A stretch of DNA of 40,023 bases from Bacteroidales bacterium. Lineage in GTDB: Bacteria; Bacteroidota; Bacteroidia; Bacteroidales; UBA12170. A program made the translations under genes and the position numbers. Below are positions 33,717 to 40,023 of the stretch, in pieces; positions within the stretch are counted from its first letter, which is position 1; each line of letters opens with the position of its first letter. Under the pieces are notes generated by a model. The model made no database searches, was not told the origin of the DNA, and worked only from the letters and a program-made list of their open reading frames with translations. The stretch covers positions 1-40,023 of the forward strand of contig JADGDY010000025.1 of assembly GCA_016744655.1 (NCBI GenBank). Reading direction: 5' to 3'.

Positions 33717-34505
33717 ATGATAAAGAAAATAAGCACTTTGTTTTTTAGTCCCACTGGTACTACTTCAAAAATTACTAAACAGATATCCAAAGCTTTTAAT
33801 TTACCAAAATCCCATTTCAACTTAAGTCTGAAAAAACTAAGAACAAAACATCAAAACCTAAGCTTTAATAGTGATGAATTAGTAATTATTGGTGTTCCTG
33901 TTTATGCTGGCCGAATTCCAGCTTTTCTTGAAGAATATTTCTCGAAAATCATGGGGAATAATACACCAGCTATATTCATTGTAGTTTATGGAAATCGGGA
34001 TTATGATGATGCTTTATTGGAATTAAAAGAGCTATTCGAAAAAAGAGGATTCATAGGAATTGCTGCTGGTGCTTTTATTGGTGAACACTCCTATACCTCT
34101 AGAGTAGCCACCAACAGACCTGATATTGATGATTTAGCTAAGGCTTTTATTTTTGGGAAAAACATTAAAAAAAGGCTCGGGCTAATATCAGAGATGGATG
34201 CTTCTTCTTTGAAAGTAAAGGGTAATTATCCTTACAAAGAAAGAATAGCTGTTCCACTGATATCTCCAGAAACCACTGAGGCATGTAAATCTTGTGGTAT
34301 CTGTGCCGAAGTTTGCCCCACCGAAGCCATTAGCTTTACCGATTTTAATACTATAAAAGCTGAGGATTGTATTCGTTGTCACAGTTGTGTTAAGAACTGT
34401 CCGGAAGAAGCTAAAATATTTACTCATGACATGATAAGAAATATCACTCAGAAATTAATTACCAATTTTAGTTTGCCAAAAAAAGAGGTAGAGTTGTTTA
34501 TGTAA
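33717..34505 (+). CDS. EFR1-type flavodoxin-ferredoxin fusion protein
   Basis: A 262-residue electron carrier. The N-terminal flavodoxin-like domain has the FMN phosphate loop FFSPTGTTSKIT and VPVYAGRIPAFLEEYF. The C-terminal domain has two [4Fe-4S] motifs, C-x2-C-x2-C-x3-C-P (ACKSCGICAEVCPTEA) and C-x2-C-x2-C-x3-C-P (CIRCHSCVKNCPEEA). This is the EFR1 ferrodoxin family layout. It follows the DUF4405 gene, and the pair suggests a membrane-linked redox module under the CATATG-box promoter. Confidence 0.9.
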   Translation: MIKKISTLFFSPTGTTSKITKQISKAFNLPKSHFNLSLKKLRTKHQNLSFNSDELVIIGVPVYAGRIPAFLEEYFSKIMGNNTPAIFIVVYGNRDYDDALLELKELFEKRGFIGIAAGAFIGEHSYTSRVATNRPDIDDLAKAFIFGKNIKKRLGLISEMDASSLKVKGNYPYKERIAVPLISPETTEACKSCGICAEVCPTEAISFTDFNTIKAEDCIRCHSCVKNCPEEAKIFTHDMIRNITQKLITNFSLPKKEVELFM

Positions 34506-34576
34506 CCCCTCCTCAGTTTTCAGTCAAAAAAAAGAGTTTATAAAAGGAGTGTTCATCTTTGTGGTATAGCTGTTGC

Positions 34577-34612
34577 ACGAAGTTTCGCAGAGAAGACGCA
34601 GAGGTTCTCAAA
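34577..34612 (-). repeat. Low-complexity intergenic repeat (GCAGAG-type)
   Basis: The stretch contains CGAAGTTTCGCAGAGAAGAC followed by GCAGAGGTTCTCAAAG. It resembles the widespread CTCTGCG-TCTCTGCG class of intergenic repeats when read on the minus strand, and its relative is at 16279-16313. Confidence 0.4.
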
Positions 34613-34617
34613 GTTTG

Positions 34618-34708
34618 TTTTAGCTGCTATTTGTTTAATTATAAGTAGATTTATAATCTAAAAATCAGCTCCCCAAAAAAACGCAGTGAATCAACTTATT
34701 CAAAAAAA
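34618..34708 (+). repeat. Duplicate of the uracil-DNA glycosylase promoter and first codons
   Basis: This segment matches 36473-36565 in direct orientation, with 60 of 66 positions identical from AATTATAAGTAG onward. The match includes the first codons of the glycosylase gene, here GTGAATCAACTTATTCAA instead of ATGAATCAACTTATTCAG. The copy lies just before the Crp/Fnr gene, and the Crp -7-like TACTTTTA (34712) lies just beyond it. Confidence 0.8.
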
Positions 34709-34725
34709 GATTACTTTTATCCATA

Positions 34726-35307
34726 ATGGAGGATTTAATAAAATACATCAGTTTATACACAGATTTCACAACAGAGGAAATTCAGAGTTTACAAGCGGCA
34801 ACTAAAAAAAGAGTATATAAAAAAGGAGAAATCATCTTTGAGGAAGGAAATATTTCCGAAGATATTTACTTTGTTACTAAGGGATGTGTGCGATTATTCT
34901 ATAATGTTGATGGAACAGATAAAACTGCATTTTTCTATACCGAAGGTCAGTTTATATGTGCTGGAGAGAGTTATACTTTCAATATTCCAGCTATAGAGAA
35001 CTATCAAGCCATTGAAGATTCTGAGATTTATATTTTCAATAAATCGGCAAATGATAAACTCCTTAAAATCACTCCAAAATTCGAAATTCTGGCTCGTATT
35101 GCTACCGAAAACGAGCTCATTACTTGTCAAAGAGTAATTGCTTCATTTGTGACTAAATCAGCTGAACAGCGTTATATTGATTTATTAAAAACCCAATCCG
35201 ATTTATTTCAAAGAGTTCCTCAACAATATATTGCTTCTTTTTTGGGTGTCTCACCTGAAACCCTCAGTAGAATTAAGGCAAGAGTATTGAAAAAAGATAT
35301 TTCTTGA
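34726..35307 (+). CDS. Crp/Fnr family transcriptional regulator
   Basis: A 193-residue regulator with a beta-roll sensor domain (KKGEIIFEEGNISEDIYFVT, G-C-V-R-L-F) and a C-terminal winged helix (VPQQYIASFLGVSPETLSRI). It belongs to the same subgroup as the regulator at 14078 (shared VPQ-x-x-x-ASF-x-G-x-S-x-E-x-LSRI). No iron-sulfur cysteine cluster is seen. It starts seven bases after a TACTTTTA box, so its mRNA may be leaderless. An FNR-like site overlaps its stop codon and precedes the SDR gene, the probable target. Confidence 0.88.
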   Translation: MEDLIKYISLYTDFTTEEIQSLQAATKKRVYKKGEIIFEEGNISEDIYFVTKGCVRLFYNVDGTDKTAFFYTEGQFICAGESYTFNIPAIENYQAIEDSEIYIFNKSANDKLLKITPKFEILARIATENELITCQRVIASFVTKSAEQRYIDLLKTQSDLFQRVPQQYIASFLGVSPETLSRIKARVLKKDIS

Positions 35308-35348
35308 TTATCGTCAAGTAAAATTGGCAGAAGCTGGGTGTAAATTTG
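35304..35348 (+). promoter_or_regulatory. FNR-like site TTGATTATCGTCAA with -7 box TAAATTTG
   Basis: The site at 35304-35317 matches TTGAT-N4-ATCAA at nine of ten fixed positions and overlaps the Crp/Fnr stop codon. Its centre is 30.5 bases before the perfect -7 box at 35341-35348, within one base of the spacing at 14818-14861. The SDR gene starts 17 bases after the box. Confidence 0.62.
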
Positions 35349-35364
35349 CATCAAAACAAATAAT

Positions 35365-36246
35365 ATGGAAACCAAGAAAGTATTAGTAGCCGGAGCAACA
35401 GGATATTTGGGACAACACCTAATAAAGGAATTGAAAGCTCGTAAATATTGGGTTAGTGTTTTGATTCGTAAAGAAAGTCAGAAAGCTTTATTCGAAAATG
35501 TAGATGATTTTTTCATTGGAGAAATTACCAAAAAGGAAAGTTTAGCCGGAGTTTGTGAGAATATAGATTGGGTGATATCTACAGTTGGAATCACCAGACA
35601 GAAAGATGGGTTGACTTATATGGATGTGGATTACCAAGCCAATGCCAACCTTTTGGAGGAGGCTAAAAAGGCAAATGTATCTAAATTTCAATACATCTCG
35701 GCTATTAATGGAGATAAAATGAGAAATCTAAAAATATTCGAGGCCAAGGAAAAATTCGTTGACGAGTTAAAGGCCTCCGGAATGGATTATCAGGTGATTA
35801 GACCCAATGGTTTTTTCTCCGATATGAAAGACTTCTTAGAAATGGCCAAGGGAGGAAGAGTCTATCTTTTTGGTGATGGTAATTTCAGATTAAATCCCAT
35901 TTCAGGAGTGGATTTAGCAAAAGTATGCGTCGATAAAATACAATCCTCAGGAACAGAATTTTCCGCTGGTGGTCCACATATGCTGACACAAAATAACATC
36001 GCTGAGTTAGCATTACAAGCCTGGGGAAAACCACAGAAAATAAGCCACCTTCCAGATTGGGTTAGGAAATTCACCATTTGGTCTCTACGTATATTTACCT
36101 CCTCAAAAACCTATGGTCCCATTGAGTTTTTTATGACAGCCATGGCTATAGATAATTTAGCCGATTCCTATGGAAATCATCATTTAAAAGATTTCTTTTT
36201 AGAAGAAGTAAAAGAAATAAAGTCGGCGGAAAACATTTCAGCCTAA
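35365..36246 (+). CDS. NAD(P)-binding SDR family protein (NmrA-like/atypical)
   Basis: A 293-residue Rossmann protein: nucleotide loop GATGYLGQ (residues 10-17), basic residue after strand two (LIRKES), then DWVISTVGI and a YISAING segment in place of a classic SDR YxxxK. This places it among atypical SDRs/NmrA-like proteins that bind NAD(P)H and may act as redox sensors or quinone/isoflavone-type reductases. The 57-base gap from the Crp/Fnr gene contains the FNR-like promoter. Confidence 0.85.
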   Translation: METKKVLVAGATGYLGQHLIKELKARKYWVSVLIRKESQKALFENVDDFFIGEITKKESLAGVCENIDWVISTVGITRQKDGLTYMDVDYQANANLLEEAKKANVSKFQYISAINGDKMRNLKIFEAKEKFVDELKASGMDYQVIRPNGFFSDMKDFLEMAKGGRVYLFGDGNFRLNPISGVDLAKVCVDKIQSSGTEFSAGGPHMLTQNNIAELALQAWGKPQKISHLPDWVRKFTIWSLRIFTSSKTYGPIEFFMTAMAIDNLADSYGNHHLKDFFLEEVKEIKSAENISA

Positions 36247-36343
36247 GCGATAATAAATCAATTGCAAATTAGTTTTGATAACAATATAGGCTCAGTAGGA
36301 TTTGTAATCCAGCTGTTTGTTTAGTTCTAAAATGTAATAAATA

Positions 36344-36413
36344 AAAATCAGCCTTGCCCCAACAGCTGACGCTTCGGTACAGCATCGTTCCGACCTAAAG
36401 GGAGGCTGATTTT
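36344..36413. terminator. Inverted repeat (perfect 11-bp arms) containing long form of the dispersed repeat
   Basis: Arms AAAATCAGCCT (36344-36354) and AGGCTGATTTT (36403-36413) are perfect inverted repeats. The loop holds GCCCCAACAGCTGACGCTTC and CGACCTAAAGGGAGG, the long version of the repeat seen at 6145 and, in core form, at 15409, 31721 and 36422. With the T run it could end the SDR message. Confidence 0.55.
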
Positions 36414-36421
36414 CAATGACT

Positions 36422-36446
36422 TCTCCCTTTAGGGAAGGGGCAAAAA
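36422..36446 (+). repeat. Dispersed intergenic repeat, short form
   Basis: TCTCCCTTTAGGGAAGGGGC followed by AAAAA. It directly follows the long copy, which lies in the opposite orientation, making a head-to-head pair. Confidence 0.6.
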
Positions 36447-36472
36447 GGTATTTAAAATTATCATATACAGAC

Positions 36473-36565
36473 TTTTAACTGCTTCATTTGTCTAATTATA
36501 AGTAGATTTATATCCTAAAAATCAGCTCACCAAAAAACCACAATGAATCAACTTATTCAGAAAAT
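36473..36565 (+). repeat. Original copy of the duplicated glycosylase leader
   Basis: Direct-repeat partner of 34618-34708. It spans the leader and first codons of the gene at 36543, so this copy is the functional one. Confidence 0.75.
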
Positions 36566-37118
36566 AAACAATTGTAAAGTTTGTCAAGCTCACTTGCCAT
36601 TAGAAGCAAGACCCATATTTACTTTCCATCCAAAAAGTAAAATTGTAATCATTGGTCAGGCTCCGGGATTAGCAGCTCATAATACAGCCATTCCATGGGA
36701 TGATAAAAGTGGCGAGAATCTGAAATCTTGGTTGGGAGTTGACAATGCTACATTTTACAATCCAGAACAAATAGCATTAATCCCAATGGGGTTTTGCTAC
36801 CCAGGAAGAGGGAAATCAGGAGATATTCCACCAAGAAAGGAATGTGCCCCTCTTTGGCATCAGCAGTTGTTGAGTCAAATGAAAGAGGTGGAGCTTGTAA
36901 TACTAATAGGGAAATATGCTCAAGATTATTATCTAAAGAAAGAAGCAAAAAGGACTTTAACAGAGACAGTTCAAAACTTTGAAGAATATCTACCTCAATA
37001 TTTTGTGCTTCCCCACCCTTCTCCACGAAACAATATTTGGCAAGCTAAAAATCCTTGGTTTAAAGAATCTGTGCTTCCTGCTTTGAAACTTGAAGTGGAA
37101 AAGGTTTTAAAAGGATAA
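36543..37118 (+). CDS. Uracil-DNA glycosylase family protein
   Basis: A 191-residue member of the uracil-DNA glycosylase superfamily: motif A IIGQAPG (37-43) with AIPWDDKSG, and motif B HPSPRN near the C-terminus. An N-terminal C-x-x-C (NCKVC) could help bind a metal, as in iron-sulfur UDGs, but the later two cysteines of the family-4 cluster are not clear. It removes uracil or damaged bases from DNA; the exact base specificity is not evident. It is transcribed alone. A copy of its leader is found 1.9 kb upstream. Confidence 0.88.
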   Translation: MNQLIQKINNCKVCQAHLPLEARPIFTFHPKSKIVIIGQAPGLAAHNTAIPWDDKSGENLKSWLGVDNATFYNPEQIALIPMGFCYPGRGKSGDIPPRKECAPLWHQQLLSQMKEVELVILIGKYAQDYYLKKEAKRTLTETVQNFEEYLPQYFVLPHPSPRNNIWQAKNPWFKESVLPALKLEVEKVLKG

Positions 37119-37180
37119 GCTAATTAAGACCCACTTCCAAACAAGCAGGCCTTATTTTAAATGTAATTATAGGATTAAAA

Positions 37181-38485
37181 TTATCTAAACATAAACTCTT
37201 CATCATAAATATCTTCTGAAGAAACGCCTTTGTTTTTCAAACTCTTTGTCATACTTGATTTTAACTTTTCAGGTCCACATATCAAGAAGGCTTTGTTTGA
37301 GAAAATATTTTCTAAACCCAAATCATTTTCGGTTAAATATCCTGAATTCTCTGAGGACCAAATAGTCAGTTTGATATTGGGAAGGTCAGAAATTATTTTC
37401 AATATTTCTTCTTTATGAGTGGCTTCATTTTCGTTTTTTACGCTCCAAAACAAATGAATGCTTTTGGTGTGAACATCCTTCATTAAGGACAAAAATGGTG
37501 TAATTCCAATACCTCCTGCTATCCAAACTTGTTCTTTTTCCTTTACATAAGCTGAAGAAAAATGCCCATAAGGCCCTTCTATAAAAGCATTATCTCCTGG
37601 TTTTAAAACCGAGCCCATATTACTGGTATAATCCCCAAGTCCTTTCACGGTAATTCTTAACAATTCATCATAAGGATGGCTACTAATAGTAAAAGGGTGT
37701 TGTTCCTTTTTACAGATATTTGGAAAGGTGAAAAAGGCAAATTGACCAGCTAAATATTTCAATTTATCGGAGGATGCTTTTAAATAAATATCCGTTACAC
37801 CTGAGGTTTGGTCTTCAACTTTTACTACTTCATATTGAAGTTTCTTATTAAAAAACCTAAACAAAAATGCTTTGTAAAACCAAGCAGATATTCCAACAAA
37901 AGCCATTCCGAAAACGTAAACCCTAGTGATTGGAAGCTCCTTAATCAGGCTATTCACCATACCTCCATGCATTATTCCCATGATATAGAAAACGCCCATT
38001 AGCTTATGAAAATTAATCCATTTATTATATGGAAGTTTTTTCTTGAAAAAAGGAGCTGCTGAGATAATAACACCAATAAGAATAAGAACTAATGCATAGA
38101 ATCCCAATGGTTTTCCAGGAGTAAACTCTGTTAAATCTCTCGGAACAAAAAGAAAATGTGCGATTAACAATATAACTGCAATAACACCAGAACGACGATG
38201 AATCAAATACATTTTATCGAGACCACCAAAGAGTCTTTCTACCCAATGAGCACGTGTTGCCATTAAAAAATTAAAAGCAAATACAGTTACTACCCACGAT
38301 GAGAATATTTCTCCGATTATTCTATGGATGCTAAACCAGCTTTCATTTGTTAGTTCACCAAAAAACAAAGTATCAGAGTGAACCTCAATAAAACTACCTT
38401 TATAAAACCAAAGGTCAATAGCCCAGAATATCAGATGAATGCCTACGATAATAGGAAAGTATATTTCTTGTTTAAGAATTCGCAT
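37181..38485 (-). CDS. Ferric-reductase-like transmembrane flavoprotein with ferredoxin-NADP reductase domain
   Basis: A 434-residue protein. The N-terminal half has six helices with paired histidines for haem (FSIHRIIGE, YLIHRRSG, LLIAHFLF, NFHKLMG, GIMHGGM). The C-terminal half is an FAD/NAD(P) module: HPFTISSHP binds FAD, GGIGITPFLSLMKDV binds the pyridine nucleotide, and LICGPEKLKSS closes the fold. It should move electrons from NAD(P)H across the membrane to an outside acceptor such as ferric iron. The gene follows the lipoprotein gene after 11 bases, in the same operon. Confidence 0.9.
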   Translation of the reverse strand: MRILKQEIYFPIIVGIHLIFWAIDLWFYKGSFIEVHSDTLFFGELTNESWFSIHRIIGEIFSSWVVTVFAFNFLMATRAHWVERLFGGLDKMYLIHRRSGVIAVILLIAHFLFVPRDLTEFTPGKPLGFYALVLILIGVIISAAPFFKKKLPYNKWINFHKLMGVFYIMGIMHGGMVNSLIKELPITRVYVFGMAFVGISAWFYKAFLFRFFNKKLQYEVVKVEDQTSGVTDIYLKASSDKLKYLAGQFAFFTFPNICKKEQHPFTISSHPYDELLRITVKGLGDYTSNMGSVLKPGDNAFIEGPYGHFSSAYVKEKEQVWIAGGIGITPFLSLMKDVHTKSIHLFWSVKNENEATHKEEILKIISDLPNIKLTIWSSENSGYLTENDLGLENIFSNKAFLICGPEKLKSSMTKSLKNKGVSSEDIYDEEFMFR

Positions 38486-38496
38486 ATCAGTATCTC

Positions 38497-39240
38497 CTAT
38501 TTAAAATTGCTATTTCTACCATACCAAAATACACCAACTGGTAATACTTCGAATGTAGCTTTCTTTTCTTTGTAAAATGGTAATGATTTACAAACCTCTT
38601 CTGCAGCTTCTTCAGTATCCGCATTTATAAAAAACATAAAATCAGTTTTGTTATTCTCTTCCAATAAGCCTTCTATATTGAAATACACATTCTCAATAAT
38701 CCCAGTATTCCACAAATCTAATACTTTGTCATACTGTGCTTTTATTACCTTGTTGCTTGGTTGTATCTTTTTGTCAGTCCATACCGAAACATATGCCTTC
38801 GACACTTCTTTTTTATCAGGAGAACGAGGTAACCATAACATCCCTACAGGATATAATTTATAGGTGGCAACCCCTTTTCTAACTAATGTTAATTTCTCTA
38901 GGAAATGTGTGGCATCTTCCTTAGAGTGAGCCTTTAAAAAACAAACGATGTTTGGAAACGAGTATGGTTTGTCTTTGGTTGATTCAGCATCGAAATAAGC
39001 ATTCTCAATGATGTCATTTTCATATAAATCTGTAAATTCTTTTGAAATTACTTCGGCATAATTTACTACTAAATCAATATTTGGCGTAGACCAAATAACA
39101 GCATAATTATTTCTGCCAATCTTAGCTGTGTTGGTTTCTGTATGTGATTCAGATTTGGAGGATAGTTCTTTTTTTTTTGTTTGACCATTACAGCTAAGAA
39201 CTAAAAAGCTGATTGTAAATAATAAAATAAATTTTTGCAT
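38497..39240 (-). CDS. Lipoprotein with two repeated ferredoxin-like (YCII/MLI-type) domains
   Basis: A lipoprotein signal (FLLFTIS-type core, then LVLSC) anchors it. The mature part is two tandem copies of a roughly 90-residue unit, about residues 45-140 and 145-245: IIENAYFDAES / IIENVYFNIEG, then LYPVGMLWLPR / VLPVGVFWYGR. This looks like the dimeric alpha-beta barrel fold of YCII and muconolactone-isomerase-like proteins, duplicated so that one chain makes a pseudo-dimer. A perfect -7 box TAGTTTTG lies at 39264-39257 on the minus strand. Its function is unknown; the reductase downstream suggests a redox or metal role. Confidence 0.72.
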   Translation of the reverse strand: MQKFILLFTISFLVLSCNGQTKKKELSSKSESHTETNTAKIGRNNYAVIWSTPNIDLVVNYAEVISKEFTDLYENDIIENAYFDAESTKDKPYSFPNIVCFLKAHSKEDATHFLEKLTLVRKGVATYKLYPVGMLWLPRSPDKKEVSKAYVSVWTDKKIQPSNKVIKAQYDKVLDLWNTGIIENVYFNIEGLLEENNKTDFMFFINADTEEAAEEVCKSLPFYKEKKATFEVLPVGVFWYGRNSNFK

Positions 39241-39256
39241 ATCTAAAAGTTTTTGG

Positions 39257-39264
39257 CAAAACTA
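39257..39264 (-). promoter_or_regulatory. -7 box TAGTTTTG of the lipoprotein/ferric reductase operon
   Basis: Perfect TAnnTTTG on the minus strand, 16 bases before the start at 39240. It overlaps the stop codon of the AraC gene, so the two downstream genes have a separate promoter. Confidence 0.55.
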
Positions 39265-40020
39265 ATAGGTACCGATATGCCTTAATTGTACAAATCGGTC
39301 ATTTTTATTTTTATACAAAGACTTAGGAGTATGTCCGGTATGCTTTTTTATTTCCTTTATAAAATGTGCCTGATCAAAATAGTCTTGTTCGGGATATAAA
39401 TTTCCTTCGCTAATAGACTTATAGGCTTCGTAGCATTTTTGAATATTCAAATACGTTTTTAACGATATTCCAAGGTATTTGTTTAGGTAACGATTGATTT
39501 GACGATTGGACCAAAAGATCTGATCTGAAACTTCAGCCGCTGTTAATGAACCTTTTGTATGATACAATAATTGTGATAAACGTATTTTATTTGCAGGTAT
39601 ATCTTTTGTTGAGATTAACTTTTCTAATTCAACTTCAAACTGTTGAACAATTAGCTCGAAACTCATCATATCAAAAGACTGCAGGTTTAAAAAAGATAAA
39701 TCTAATTGTTCATGAGAATTAAGGATTGAGGATATTGATCTATTAAGCAAGAACTCAGGAGCCAATATTTTTAGTCTACAGCCAAAATTAAAAGTCTGTG
39801 GCGGAACAATAAATCCTTTGTGCTTTGTCCATATTCCCGTTAGAAAATAGTTTACGATCCTATTTTCTTTTACCATCAAAATGATTTTAAAAAAACTATC
39901 TGGTGAAATAGTTATTTGTTCAGGTTCTGAACTATTGTTTGCATGCATCCAATATGAATGAACAAAAGGCTTCAATTGATCTGAAGGCTGTAATTGCTTA
40001 TATTTTGAAATATCTATCAT
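39262..40020 (-). CDS. AraC family transcriptional regulator with DUF6597-like N-terminus
   Basis: A 252-residue regulator. The N-terminal half (LKPFVHSYWMHAN, ISPDSFFKIILMVKENR) matches the DUF6597-like sensing domain. The C-terminal half has the AraC DNA-binding fold: LTAAEVSDQIFWSNRQINRY and FDQAHFIKEIKKHTGHTPKSL. It starts at the ATG at 40020-40018, three bases from the window edge, so it appears complete. It is upstream of the lipoprotein and ferric reductase genes on the same strand and may control them. Confidence 0.85.
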   Translation of the reverse strand: MIDISKYKQLQPSDQLKPFVHSYWMHANNSSEPEQITISPDSFFKIILMVKENRIVNYFLTGIWTKHKGFIVPPQTFNFGCRLKILAPEFLLNRSISSILNSHEQLDLSFLNLQSFDMMSFELIVQQFEVELEKLISTKDIPANKIRLSQLLYHTKGSLTAAEVSDQIFWSNRQINRYLNKYLGISLKTYLNIQKCYEAYKSISEGNLYPEQDYFDQAHFIKEIKKHTGHTPKSLYKNKNDRFVQLRHIGTY

Positions 40021-40023
40021 CTA

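Noticed and set aside
34686-34805. GTG-initiated short frame in the duplicated glycosylase leader, as a possible leader peptide
   Set aside because: After the copied first codons it diverges and overlaps the Crp/Fnr gene out of frame; it is best explained as a by-product of the duplication.

Overview
The window is low-GC DNA from a member of the Bacteroidota, probably marine or free-living. The evidence is two proteins with type IX secretion C-terminal sorting domains, a GLPGLI-family protein, a DUF1566 lipoprotein, no Shine-Dalgarno pattern, and many copies of the Bacteroidota -7 promoter box TAnnTTTG, usually about 17-25 bases before a start codon. I cannot name the genus. No tRNA, rRNA, CRISPR array or phage module was seen.

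Layout. 1-62: start of an IS3-like transposase running off the left edge. 0.2-1.8 kb: secreted M19 dipeptidase and a small carboxypeptidase-regulatory-like protein. 1.9-3.5 kb: DUF234-type AAA ATPase with a nuclease-like C-terminus, behind four copies of a motif. 3.5-6.1 kb (minus): MoxR-like AAA ATPase, DUF2201 metallopeptidase/VWA protein and a small partner. 6.1-6.6 kb: in-frame chimera of a TPR fragment and the tail of an endonuclease III relative. 6.8-8.0 kb: DUF1566 lipoprotein. 8.1-11.8 kb: asparaginase, Lrp regulator, aspartate dehydrogenase and aminotransferase, a plausible Asn/Asp unit. 11.9-14.0 kb: a secreted protein gene (HExxH, sorting domain) broken by a stop, a frameshift and an IS630-type insertion whose own transposase is decayed. 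14.1-17.2 kb: Crp/Fnr regulator and small membrane, TfoX-like, DsrE-like and Cys-rich genes. 17.3-24.9 kb: an ABC permease fused to an M1 aminopeptidase, its ATPase and a GLPGLI protein, divergent from a histidine kinase/response regulator pair. 25-27.6 kb: exonuclease, GNAT, AraC regulator, membrane protein. 27.9-31.5 kb: Omp28-like secreted protein and an MsbA-type exporter. 31.8-37.1 kb: DsbA-like oxidoreductase, DUF4405 membrane protein plus EFR1 ferredoxin, second Crp/Fnr regulator with an SDR gene, uracil-DNA glycosylase. 37.2-40.0 kb (minus): AraC regulator, lipoprotein with a duplicated domain, ferric-reductase-like flavoprotein.

Regulation is the most interesting layer. Both Crp/Fnr genes are followed by an FNR-like 14-mer (TTGAC/T-N4-A/GTCAA) centred about 30 bases before a perfect -7 box of the next gene, the geometry of class II activation. 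Between the two-component genes and the ABC/M1 operon, a four-copy GTTA repeat of 10-11 base period sits symmetrically between two divergent -7 boxes. The histidine kinase and one AraC regulator have reading frames whose family-conserved N-termini extend upstream of any ATG, GTG or TTG, which points to ATT initiation. A dispersed intergenic repeat occurs at four loci, and the promoter plus first codons of the uracil-DNA glycosylase gene are duplicated upstream of the second Crp/Fnr gene.
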